From contig NZ_CP045497.1 in the NCBI RefSeq assembly GCF_015500075.1, positions 241,509 through 305,508 on the forward strand: 64,000 bases of DNA, in the 5' to 3' direction. Shown here one piece after another: positions 56,640-64,000 of the stretch. The number at the start of each line of letters is the position of its first letter. Position 1 is the stretch's first letter. The notes under the pieces were generated by a model that was given only the letters and a program-made list of their open reading frames with translations, was not told where the DNA came from and did no database searches. This stretch comes from Mesorhizobium sp. INR15 (GTDB taxonomy: Bacteria > Pseudomonadota > Alphaproteobacteria > Rhizobiales > Rhizobiaceae). A program made the translations under genes and the position numbers.

Positions 56640-57836
56640 TCAGTTGGCAAAATCGAGAAGCTTCTTGGCCTTGCCCTCCATTTCCAGGCGGACATCCTGA
56701 TGCGGCTTGTCGCGCGCGACCCGCGTGATGCCCTGCACGAAATCGAAAATAGATTCTGGCGGTCTGCCTTCCTCCATGAGAACAGTATCGATGATCTTCG
56801 TGGTCTCGGACTTGGAGAAGCCTCGCTTGCGCAGGAAGCCCTGGCGATCTTCGTCGTCTCTGGCAACGATCCGTTGCCGCGCCGTCTTGATGCCGTTGAC
56901 GAACGGCATGGGCGAGGAATCGGCAAACTGGATCAGGGCCGGCTCGGCTTCCAGGGCGAAACGGGAGGCCGCGTATTTCGAATGGCGGATGGTGATTTCC
57001 TCGAAATCTTCCACGCCCCACAGATTTCGATTCTGACACACTGCGCGCAGATAGAAGCTGGCGATGCCGAGCGTGCGGGCCCCGACTTCGGAATTCCAGC
57101 AGTAGAAGCCGCGAAAATAAAGGTCCGGTTCACCGTTCGGCAGCCGCCCGGCCTCGATCGGGTTCAGGTCGTCGACGAGGAACACGAAGATATCGCGGTC
57201 GGACGCATAGAGCGTAGTCGTATCGTTGGAGATGTCGACGTGTGGATTGTAGATTCCCGTTGACCAGTCGAGCACGCCGGGCACTTTCCAGCGCGTGTCG
57301 CCGGTGCCGTTGCCGGCGATCTTTTGCACGGCGTCCACCAGTTCTGAGTCAAATATTCTGCCGTAATCAGGGCCTGTTACCGCTCGCAGCTCTAGGCGTC
57401 CGTTCTCGATTTCCAGCGTCTTCACCTGCTCGGCACGATGGTTGAGAAGACCGTGCTGGAGGTTGATCGCCGCCAGCGGTGCCGGAAGCTGGCGCAGATA
57501 GGCGGCCGGCGCGCCGACCAGGCTGGCGAGTTGGCCAAAACTCCAATGCGTGGGGGAAACAGGGGCAGGCGCATCGGGCAGCATCAGCCTCAGGCGCTCC
57601 GGATCGTCGCGGCTGGCCTCGACGCGGATCAGCTCACTTTCGACGATGCGGGTCTTGCTGCGCACCGACCGGCTCTTCACCGCATTTCCAAGGTCGTTGA
57701 GCGACAGGTATCGCTCATCCGCCGGCCGGTTGAACCATTCTGACGACACGCGGCCAATACGCTGGCCGCGGCTGACGTCGACCTTGTAACCGGCACGCTC
57801 GTTGCGCTTGGGCGCAAGAATTTCCATCTGGGTCAT
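56640..57836 (-). CDS. DUF932 family protein
   Basis: 398 residues (MTQMEILAPKRNERAGYKVD), preceded by AAGGAGCAACACCC. Family pattern: LVGAPAAYLRQLPAPLAAIN, TGPDYGRIFDSELVDAVQKI, YASDRDIFVFLVDDLNPIEA, YFRGFYCWNSEVGARTLGIA and AVCQNRNLWGVEDFEEITIR. DUF932 proteins occur in phages and plasmids (LGT/YfjQ relatives), often beside DNA-processing genes; function unknown. Second gene of the block after repABC when read in entry order from the far side, upstream of the ParB-like gene. Confidence 0.88.
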   Translation of the reverse strand: MTQMEILAPKRNERAGYKVDVSRGQRIGRVSSEWFNRPADERYLSLNDLGNAVKSRSVRSKTRIVESELIRVEASRDDPERLRLMLPDAPAPVSPTHWSFGQLASLVGAPAAYLRQLPAPLAAINLQHGLLNHRAEQVKTLEIENGRLELRAVTGPDYGRIFDSELVDAVQKIAGNGTGDTRWKVPGVLDWSTGIYNPHVDISNDTTTLYASDRDIFVFLVDDLNPIEAGRLPNGEPDLYFRGFYCWNSEVGARTLGIASFYLRAVCQNRNLWGVEDFEEITIRHSKYAASRFALEAEPALIQFADSSPMPFVNGIKTARQRIVARDDEDRQGFLRKRGFSKSETTKIIDTVLMEEGRPPESIFDFVQGITRVARDKPHQDVRLEMEGKAKKLLDFAN

Positions 57837-58201
57837 GGGTGTTGCTCCTTAGCGGGCGCCGGGAGACTCTCTCCCGGACCTTTACCCGCCACCGCAACCC
57901 GCCCGCCCTCTTCCTCTCCTGCACCAGCGCGCCCTACCAGGTCGCCATTGCAGCCGCTTCAAGGCTGGCACCCAGGAAGGAAGGCTCGGGCTTCGGGAAA
58001 GCCCGAGCCTGGGACCAAGCGCCTTACCTTCCAGCCGCGACAGAATCCCGCGGTGCTTGCTTGGGCAACGAGACCGTCCGGAACTTGTCTTGAGATTGGG
58101 CAATTGCCAGTTCTGTTCTGGCCCTAGCCAGAAATGTATAAATTGACCCAACGTCATGATACGCGAAGACTTTATCGAGGTCGGGATTGAGAGTGAATTG
58201 T
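57837..58201. other. Divergent intergenic region with strong hairpin
   Basis: 365 bp without a recognised gene, between DUF932 (minus) and the DUF982-like gene (plus). A perfect 11-bp stem GGCTCGGGCTT / AAGCCCGAGCC with a 5-base loop lies at 57983-58009, about 150 bp upstream of DUF932, comparable in position to the nested repeat upstream of DUF736. Confidence 0.5.
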
Positions 58202-58519
58202 ATGTCGAGCAGGTTCGTCCGGCCCGTGGTGGTGCAAGTTGGCCGTCATGACCGTGAGCGCATTGTATTCGATGTGAACGACGCAGCGATGATCCTGCTG
58301 CGGAGTTTCCCTCATCAGACGGAGAAGCGAAAACTGGCTATGGATGCATGTCTTCAGGTTCTGCGCGGTGAACTACCAGTGGCCGGACGTCGTCGCCCCA
58401 GTTTACCTGTTTCTCGCGCGCAAGAAAAAGGCCGGACCAAAGGCCCGGCCAGGTATGAAGGTCAAAACCTCCAGAGGGGAACGCGCCAGACGAATGGGAG
58501 GAGACATCCGGCGCACTGA
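58202..58519 (+). CDS. DUF982-like small protein
   Basis: 105 residues from MSSRFVRPVVVQVGRHDRER. The first 60 residues follow DUF982, a family abundant in rhizobia: VVVQVGRHDRERIVFDVNDA, AAMILLRSFPHQTEKRKLAM, DACLQVLRGELP. After that the tail is Arg/Gly-rich and unlike the family, so the 3' part may be frameshifted. Function unknown. Plus strand, convergent with repC. Confidence 0.55.
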   Translation: MSSRFVRPVVVQVGRHDRERIVFDVNDAAMILLRSFPHQTEKRKLAMDACLQVLRGELPVAGRRRPSLPVSRAQEKGRTKGPARYEGQNLQRGTRQTNGRRHPAH

Positions 58520-58661
58520 GCATATGGGTGAGCAAGGGCTACGCTTCAACGACATGCTGTAGGCCACCCGATTTGTTGTCTTGGTGCACTGAAGCTTGCG
58601 TGCCTGATGCGATCGCTGAAATGCTTTGAGCCAGGTGCAAAGCGACAGGGATTGGCGATCG

Positions 58662-59867
58662 TCATCCCGTCATCCTCGCCGTCGCGCCGTTCGCCTTGAG
58701 CGCCGCCATCAGCATCGGCCCGACGGAGAACTGCCCTGCCGTCGCCTTTTCGGTCAATACCCGCAAATAGCCGCCGGCCGAGTTGATGTGCTGCGCCCTT
58801 TGCAGAATACAGGCAATCACGATCGCCGCGATTTCTTGGCCCATCACATGGCAAGCCTCCTCATACGCTGACGGCGAAACGCCCAGATATCCCCTCACTT
58901 GGGCGGCGGTAATCATGAGATCGCGCCAATTGCCGATCCCGTCGACGGCATAATCCGCAATTTCGGGGCAGGCCTTCAGCACCATCCCCAGCGGGTATGT
59001 TTTCGGCGCCTCTGCGGTTCTCGTCCTGGACTCGGCCGCCGCCCCGCTTTCTTCTAAAGCAGGTTCAAATTCAAAAATAGAGTCTGTATTTGAATCAGAT
59101 TGCTGCCGCTCGTTTTGAGAGTCATTGCCGCTCGGATTCGTGGATTTCATATGGATTTCCAGCAGCTTATCCACATCATCACGCAAGGCGGCCAGGTCGG
59201 CAACGATAGGCTCTAGCTCGGCAATGCAAGCTCGGCGCGGAATTGCCTCCACAACGCGGCGGAACCGCTTCCACAGGCCTCCCCAGTCGCCTGGGACATC
59301 TTCGTCAAGGGCCGCCTCTATCAGCTTGTGGATGTCACGGCGGTACAAGGTGATCCGCTCGCGCATTAGCCTGAGCGCCCGGTTGTCGGCACGAACACGC
59401 TCGGCCGCCGCCTCGAACTCGTAAGCACGGGCCAGCAGCGGCGCCAGGGAGAAGCCGAATGCTTCCTCGATCTCCCCTCCTCTGCCCTTGCGGGCGTAGC
59501 GCTTGCCGTTCGGGCTATCCCGACGGATGATCAGCCCGCAGCCCACAAGAGCCGCCAGATGCCGCCTGACTGTGGGCTCGGGCATTCCGTGCGCCCTGAG
59601 CGACAGCTGTGCGTTCGAGGGAAAGACGATGAGGTCGTTTTCCTCACTCAATTCGCTGTCAGGATAGAATGACAGCAACGCATTCAGCACGGCCAAAGCG
59701 CGATCGCCGATGCCAACGATGCTCTTACCCTCGCAGAGGTTGCGGTAAATCTGCCACTTGTCGACGACCCTGCCCTTGGGGATTTCACGTGAATCGTTTT
59801 GCGCTGCCAGCATGGCAAGCGACATCGGCCGCCGCCCAAAGGGCGTCGTTGCAATACCCGTCTCCAT
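58662..59867 (-). CDS. repC: RepC plasmid replication initiator
   Basis: 401 residues starting METGIATTPFGRRPMSLAML, the standard RepC start. N-terminal winged helix: NALLSFYPDSELSEENDLIV, FPSNAQLSLRAHGMPEPTVR, RHLAALVGCGLIIRRDSPNG. C-terminal LGMVLKACPEIADYAVDGIG and NSAGGYLRVLTEKATAGQFS are typical of the RepC C-domain. It initiates replication at an origin normally inside the gene itself. Controlled by RepA/RepB and by the antisense RNA upstream. Confidence 0.96.
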   Translation of the reverse strand: METGIATTPFGRRPMSLAMLAAQNDSREIPKGRVVDKWQIYRNLCEGKSIVGIGDRALAVLNALLSFYPDSELSEENDLIVFPSNAQLSLRAHGMPEPTVRRHLAALVGCGLIIRRDSPNGKRYARKGRGGEIEEAFGFSLAPLLARAYEFEAAAERVRADNRALRLMRERITLYRRDIHKLIEAALDEDVPGDWGGLWKRFRRVVEAIPRRACIAELEPIVADLAALRDDVDKLLEIHMKSTNPSGNDSQNERQQSDSNTDSIFEFEPALEESGAAAESRTRTAEAPKTYPLGMVLKACPEIADYAVDGIGNWRDLMITAAQVRGYLGVSPSAYEEACHVMGQEIAAIVIACILQRAQHINSAGGYLRVLTEKATAGQFSVGPMLMAALKANGATARMTG

Positions 59868-59956
59868 TTTCTTTCACCCTCAATTAGGCAAAAGAAATCT
59901 GCTCGCCAAAACGACGCCAATGACTCTTGACAGTGATTCGGGGAAATGCGATTCTC

Positions 59957-60015
59957 AGCTTGCGACAGACGAGAAGGGCTTCCGCGACGGTGACGTTCGG
60001 GGGCCTTTTTCTTTT
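59957..60015 (+). ncRNA. Predicted repABC counter-transcribed RNA (incA type)
   Basis: In the 153-bp repB-repC gap, on the strand opposite to repABC. Promoter: TTGACA at 59927-59932, 17-bp spacer, GATTCT at 59950-59955. Terminator: GGGCTTCCG...CGGGGGCC stem (59976-59984 with 59998-60005, two G-U pairs) followed by TTTTTCTTTT. The predicted RNA of about 55 nt matches the size of known repABC antisense RNAs that repress repC and cause incompatibility. Start point is approximate. Confidence 0.75.
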
Positions 60016-60020
60016 GCGGT

Positions 60021-61007
60021 TCAGTCTCCTGTTGATGTCTTCTCCGACTTTCTGAACGCCTCATAGAGGTTGCCCAGATTATCGGAAATCCACGTACCAA
60101 AGCGGCTGCCGTCCATCTCCTTCACGGCGATCGTGATGGCCTTGCCTGCCTTTTTGACGCTAACGCTAACTGATTTGTCCTCCGGGACCCAGGATTGTGC
60201 TTGGGACTTCACAGCTAGCTTGCGAACCGGCTTCCCCTTCGCATTCAGGGCTCCTAGCAGCCTTTCGAAGCGTTCGTTGCTTTCCAACTCACCGAATTCT
60301 GGTTCGGACAAGATTGCATTAACCATATCGAATTTCTTGCCGGCGAGCAGAGACAGCTCAACCCACCGCTCGCGGCCCACAGACGGAGCGGATCCTATCT
60401 TGCCGATCACAGACGCCGGAAGTCTTGTGACGACTGATACCATCTTTGATACCGCAGCGGCGTTCGAGGCCAATGCTGACGAGATCACATCTCTGTCGTA
60501 CCCCAAATCCTCAAGACGCTTTGCGAACATCGCCTTCTCGATGAAGCTAAGATTTGCACGAGCGGAATTCTCCTGACCCTGGGCAATCACATGGGTCCTG
60601 TCGTCGATCTCCTTGACGACCGCCCTCACCTTCCGTCCAAGCTCACGAGCGACCCGGACTCTGCGATGGCCGAAGACAATCATGTAGCGGCCGTCGGAGC
60701 CCGGATGCGGACGGACAAGTATGGGAGAATCCTGCCCCCTTTCCCGAATCGCTTCCAGCAGCTCTTGGTACTGCTCCTGGTCGTCGCCCATGCGGTCGGA
60801 AACGAACGAGCCGTCGACTGCGCTGGGGTCGAGTTCCACGACATGCTCGCCCTCAAGATACGCATCCGCTTGCTTTGCCAACTCGTTGACCGAGCGGATC
60901 ATGGATTTTGACGCTCCACGGATCGGATATGCCGAAGCTGCGGCAGATGACTCCCGCTCGCCGGCTTCCGCTTCTACGAGGCCTGAAAGAAGATTCTTAC
61001 GTGCCAT
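60021..61007 (-). CDS. repB: RepB plasmid partition protein
   Basis: 328 residues. ParB-type: MARKNLLSGLVEAEAGERES, YMIVFGHRRVRVARELGRKV, HVIAQGQENSARANLSFIEK, FAKRLEDLGYDRDVISSALA (HTH). GQENSARANLSFIE is the partition box II of the RepB family. It binds parS-like sites at 61060 and 62455 and cooperates with RepA. 68 bp after repA. Confidence 0.95.
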   Translation of the reverse strand: MARKNLLSGLVEAEAGERESSAAASAYPIRGASKSMIRSVNELAKQADAYLEGEHVVELDPSAVDGSFVSDRMGDDQEQYQELLEAIRERGQDSPILVRPHPGSDGRYMIVFGHRRVRVARELGRKVRAVVKEIDDRTHVIAQGQENSARANLSFIEKAMFAKRLEDLGYDRDVISSALASNAAAVSKMVSVVTRLPASVIGKIGSAPSVGRERWVELSLLAGKKFDMVNAILSEPEFGELESNERFERLLGALNAKGKPVRKLAVKSQAQSWVPEDKSVSVSVKKAGKAITIAVKEMDGSRFGTWISDNLGNLYEAFRKSEKTSTGD

Positions 61008-61059
61008 ATTCTACCTCCCGGCATCGTAGGCCGTTGAATACATTTGGAAAAGGCGTACT

Positions 61060-61075
61060 TTTGTCAGCAGACAAG
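61060..61075. promoter_or_regulatory. parS: parS-like palindrome 1 (repA-repB gap)
   Basis: TTTGTCAGCAGACAAG: TTGTC and GACAA arms around a central GC, directly against the repA stop. It shares TTTGTCnGCnGACAA with the site at 62455. repABC parS sites have this 16-bp format with central GC. Confidence 0.65.
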
Positions 61076-62284
61076 TCAACGCCCCCATGCTTCATGAATC
61101 AAAGCTACGATTTCGCCATTAACGACGTCCAAGGCTTCCATTGCCCGCTCGTATGTGGACCGGGTCATCGCATTCTTTTCGACTTCGTAGAGGGTCTGCT
61201 TGGTAATCCCCGCATCGGAAATCGCCGTTGATTTCAGCATCTGGTTCTTGAGGATGAATTCGCCGAACAGCGTATGCAGGAATGCCACCATCTGCGCTTG
61301 CGGCTGATCCGTGGGTTCGAATCGGGTAACAAGATAGCGATACCACTCCAGATTCACCTCCGCACCAGCCGCCCTGATCGGCTCCAGGATGTTCCCGAGC
61401 ATCAGTAGAAACTGGCCCATGCTCATCACATCGAGCATCTGTGGATGGATCGTGATCAACACTGAGGTCGCAGCGGTCAGTGCGGTGATCGTCAGATAGC
61501 CAAGCTGCGGCGGACAATCGATAACTATGACATCGTAGCGATCGTCGACCTCCATCAATGCCGTCGAGATGCGCGTGAAAAACGCCCTGCCCACATTCGA
61601 AGACTTGTCCGTCATTGCTAGAGGCGTGTCGTATTCGAATTCCTGCAGCTCTAGGTTAGCAGGGACGATATCCAAGCCTGGGAAATTCGTCGGCTTGATG
61701 ATTTCCGAGAGAGGCACCTTCTCATTGTCATAACGAATCGCGTCGTAAAGCGATTTCGTCTGATCGAGTTCAGGTTGGAACCCATGCAACGAAGAAAGCG
61801 ACGCCTGCGGATCGAGGTCAACAGCTAGGACACGGTGGCCGGTAAGCGCAAGATACTGGGCGAGGTGGGCTGCGGTAGTGGTCTTCCCGCTGCCGCCCTT
61901 GAAATTTACCACAGCTAAAATCTGAAGCTTCTCGCTCGGTCGCCGATGGGGAACATACATGCGGGCGTCAGATCGGCCGTACTGGTCGAGATACTGGCGC
62001 AGCTCAAGCATCTGCTCAGCACTGTACGAGCGCCTGCCCGACGTCGAGGTTTCAGGCACCGGTCCCTTTCCTTCCAGATGCAGTTTCTTCAGATGGCTCT
62101 GAGAAACCCCCAGGTAGGCGGCAACCTCCGCCAGCGAAAACGAACGAAGATTCTTCTTTGCGTGGGGAGGGAAGCGCTGCATCGAAAGCAGGTGCAACTT
62201 CTTCGATATCTGGTCGCCCTGATCGAGGATGCTTTTCTCGAACAGCAGCGGGATTTTCGTAGGAACGGGCGAACTCACGTTCAT
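61076..62284 (-). CDS. repA: RepA partition ATPase and repABC autorepressor
   Basis: 402 residues from MNVSSPVPTKIPLLFEKSIL (an upstream in-frame Met at 62329 is unlikely). N-terminal HTH (FSLAEVAAYLGVSQSHLKKL), then the ParA ATPase: deviant Walker A NFKGGSGKTTTAAHLAQYLA, A-prime VLAVDLDPQASLSSLHGF, Walker B VIVIDCPPQLGYLTITAL. It segregates the plasmid with RepB and represses its own promoter. First gene of the operon. Confidence 0.96.
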   Translation of the reverse strand: MNVSSPVPTKIPLLFEKSILDQGDQISKKLHLLSMQRFPPHAKKNLRSFSLAEVAAYLGVSQSHLKKLHLEGKGPVPETSTSGRRSYSAEQMLELRQYLDQYGRSDARMYVPHRRPSEKLQILAVVNFKGGSGKTTTAAHLAQYLALTGHRVLAVDLDPQASLSSLHGFQPELDQTKSLYDAIRYDNEKVPLSEIIKPTNFPGLDIVPANLELQEFEYDTPLAMTDKSSNVGRAFFTRISTALMEVDDRYDVIVIDCPPQLGYLTITALTAATSVLITIHPQMLDVMSMGQFLLMLGNILEPIRAAGAEVNLEWYRYLVTRFEPTDQPQAQMVAFLHTLFGEFILKNQMLKSTAISDAGITKQTLYEVEKNAMTRSTYERAMEALDVVNGEIVALIHEAWGR

Positions 62285-62329
62285 TCGATCAAGACTCTCT
62301 AAAAACGATTTTTGACGTAAAGGCGCCAA

Positions 62330-62798
62330 CCAACCGTCATTATGTCCGATTCGTTCGCCCGGGCAAGAAATTTAAAGTTAACAAAAGCTTAACGGTCTAG
62401 GGACGAGATCGCATCACTCCTCATGCAACTGAATACGCTATACAATTCGCTGATTTTGTCTGCGGACAAACCCTTGCTTCCCTAGGGGTCATGCAGTTCT
62501 TAACGGGGTACCTGTACAACCCGCACCGCTGCCACAGCCTGGCAAGTGATCACGAGATTGAGCTTTTGACGAATATCTGCAGATGAAACGCGACCACATA
62601 CTGACCGGATGTTGCAAATCAGCCATGTCATCTTTCGTTCCCTTGAAGAAGCTAAGCGAAACGTGTCAGCTCATAGCTGAGGGGGCAGCGCTCATCAGCC
62701 ACCACGATAAATGCCAAGTGTCAGGACGAATGGTGGGTCGATTTCGCTGACCAGACGAAAACTAGCTACCGTCGCGCAGCGGCCTGATAGGGAGTTTT
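62330..62798. other. Non-coding region between repA and the recombinase
   Basis: About 470 bp, A+T-richer than its surroundings near 62330-62400, containing the repA promoter region and parS-like site 2. No gene or further clear repeat seen. The left 45 bp (62285-62329) is the repA leader. Confidence 0.5.
62455..62470. promoter_or_regulatory. parS: parS-like palindrome 2 (upstream of repA)
   Basis: TTTGTC-TGCG-GACAAA: perfect 6-bp arms with a GC centre, 171 bp upstream of repA. It matches palindrome 1 in the consensus TTTGTCnGCnGACAA. Confidence 0.65.
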
Positions 62799-63929
62799 TC
62801 AGAGACCGGACGCCTTGGTCAGATTGACCCGAAAACGGTCACGCCGGCGTTGGTACTTGCGAGTCATCTCCGCCGAGGCGTGACCAAGCTGCTTTTGCAC
62901 ATAACGCTCGTCGACCTCGGCTGAGGAGGCGAGGCCAGCGCGCAGCGAATGGCCAGAAAACTTTTGGCCGCGCTCGTCCTCGGAAAGATCCCCGCGCAGG
63001 CCGGCGGCCAAGGCCGCGCGTTTGACCAGCCGCGCCACCTCCTGATCGTTCAGCCGCTCGGCCCCCACCGCTTTGCCCTGACCGGTGACGCGGCGGAAGA
63101 GGGGGCCATGCGCGATACGGGCCAGCTTCAGCCAGGTCTGCAGGGCGACGACCGGGCAGGTGGCGTCGGACGAACCGCGACCAATTTCGACCTCGCGCCA
63201 GCCGGTCTTGCCTCGCAACGTAACCAGCACGCCCTTGTCCGGGAAAAATTCAATCCAGCCGCGACCGTCCTCCGTTTGATCGCGACCAAGATCAAGGCCG
63301 ACGATTTCGGAGCGGCGCAAGCCGCCTGCGAATCCCAAAAGTAGCATGGCGCGGTCACGCAGGCCGCGCAGCGTGCCACGGTCGAGCGTCTCCAGCATGG
63401 CGATGAGATCGTCGCGCAGGACGGCCTCCTTTTGTCGGGGAGGGGCGGCGTGTTTGTTGCGGATGCCAGCAAGGACGGTTGCGATATGGCGGTCCTTGCG
63501 GTCTAGCGGTTGGCCACGTTGCGTATAATTCCAAGTCAGCGACGACAGGCGGCGCTCGATCGTCGACACCGACTTTTTGACCCGCTCCGATCCCGAGGCC
63601 TGGGCGGTGATGTAGAGGCCGACAACTTGTGGATCTGGCGGCAGCGGATCGAACGATTGGCGCCGGCACCAAGCGGAAAAATGCTTCCAGTCGGCGGCGT
63701 AGGCGCGACGGGTGTTTGCTGAACTGGCTGCCTCGACATAATCACGCGCGCGGTCGGCGAGCTTTTCGAGATGCGTAGGCAACGATGCCCGCAGCGGGTC
63801 GAGGACCGGCGGGGAAGGGGAGGGGTCTTCATCCGGCCGCCCCATCTCCATGACGACGTCGACAATGTCCGGCAGGTCATCTGGGTCGATTGCGGCGGCG
63901 GAAACCATCAAGTTGCGGGCATTGCCCAT
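62799..63929 (-). CDS. Tyrosine recombinase/integrase
   Basis: 376 residues. N-terminal SAM-like core-binding domain (about 60-160, SANTRRAYAADWKHFSAWCR, VSTIERRLSSLTWNYTQRGQ). Catalytic domain: Arg in LGFAGGLRRSEIVGLDL, HxxR in FSGHSLRAGLASSAEV, His in VQKQLGHASAEM, Tyr in TRKYQRRRDRFRVN. All five tetrad-related residues are visible. Next to repABC it may resolve plasmid multimers or have brought in a neighbouring segment. No attachment repeats were recognised. Confidence 0.9.
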   Translation of the reverse strand: MGNARNLMVSAAAIDPDDLPDIVDVVMEMGRPDEDPSPSPPVLDPLRASLPTHLEKLADRARDYVEAASSANTRRAYAADWKHFSAWCRRQSFDPLPPDPQVVGLYITAQASGSERVKKSVSTIERRLSSLTWNYTQRGQPLDRKDRHIATVLAGIRNKHAAPPRQKEAVLRDDLIAMLETLDRGTLRGLRDRAMLLLGFAGGLRRSEIVGLDLGRDQTEDGRGWIEFFPDKGVLVTLRGKTGWREVEIGRGSSDATCPVVALQTWLKLARIAHGPLFRRVTGQGKAVGAERLNDQEVARLVKRAALAAGLRGDLSEDERGQKFSGHSLRAGLASSAEVDERYVQKQLGHASAEMTRKYQRRRDRFRVNLTKASGL

Positions 63930-64000
63930 TAAGTCTCGTCCATTTTAATGTCGCAGCACTGCGATTCTTGGGCCAAGGTGCTGCCAAAGCGCGGAATTGT

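Noticed and set aside
58344..58562. Alternative plus-strand frame ending ARRMGGDIRRTEHMGEQGLRFN
   Set aside because: It overlaps the DUF982-like gene in another frame and has no RBS; it could be the frameshifted tail of that gene, but evidence is insufficient for a separate call.
1273..64000. tRNA or rRNA genes and a tRNA-borne integration site
   Set aside because: No tRNA-like cloverleaf or rRNA sequence was noticed by eye, and no direct repeats matching an att site were found for the tyrosine recombinase.

Overview
The window looks like a large piece of a conjugative repABC-type plasmid (or plasmid-like region) from an alphaproteobacterium of the Hyphomicrobiales, most likely Mesorhizobium, Aminobacter or a relative. 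The reasons are a contiguous repA-repB-repC operon with a predicted antisense RNA and parS-like palindromes (58.6-62.5 kb), a SyrB-like regulator, a MucR fragment, DUF982-, DUF736-, DUF932-, DUF1173- and DUF1419-type genes that are typical of rhizobial plasmids, a complete VirB/VirD4 type IV secretion system, and GC-rich coding sequence throughout.

Layout. 0-1.3 kb: end of a catabolic fragment (truncated amidohydrolase, Rieske ferredoxin). 1.4-3.2 kb: decayed IS21-type element joined through an 18-bp palindrome to a MucR remnant. 3.8-5.5 kb: two exported proteins and a divergent two-domain XRE regulator. 5.7-20.7 kb: accessory cargo, comprising a VapBC-like toxin-antitoxin pair, small XRE regulators, a Tat-signal protein, a LuxR-LuxI quorum-sensing operon with a putative SUOX-fold exported protein and a sensor kinase, an IclR-controlled amino-acid uptake and PLP-enzyme cluster, a GHMP kinase plus PLP-synthase pair, and an orphan response regulator. 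21.1-24.9 kb: three unrelated insertion sequences (IS1182, IS701 and IS5/IS427 types) in tandem, separated and flanked by CTAG. 24.9-39.3 kb: exported T4SS accessory proteins and, divergently, virB1-virB11 and virD4. 39.3-40.2 kb: DUF1778/GNAT toxin-antitoxin pair. 40.3-44.3 kb: relaxase, MobC, a predicted oriT with an RP4/Ti-type nick sequence, and a VirC1/VirC2-like pair. 44.4-57.8 kb: a mostly minus-strand block of plasmid genes (DUF736, SLOG-fold proteins, Toprim primase, shortened methylase, DUF1173, SyrB-like, DUF1419, giant ParB, DUF932) punctuated by hairpins. 58-62.5 kb: repABC. 62.8-63.9 kb: a tyrosine recombinase.

How it fits together. The XRE regulator at 5 kb is probably the T4SS regulator: a 17-bp motif in front of it recurs as an inverted pair in the virB control region at 26.2 kb. 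This suggests that the 5.7-24.9 kb cargo now separates two parts of one transfer module. If the nick is at 43005/43006, the plus strand from 43006 upwards enters the recipient first. The minus-strand block would then be the leading region, with the incoming strand as its transcription template. A nested inverted repeat at 45.2 kb, just upstream of DUF736, is a candidate single-stranded-DNA promoter, or else a terminator. These links are inferences from sequence and gene order; no search or computation was run.
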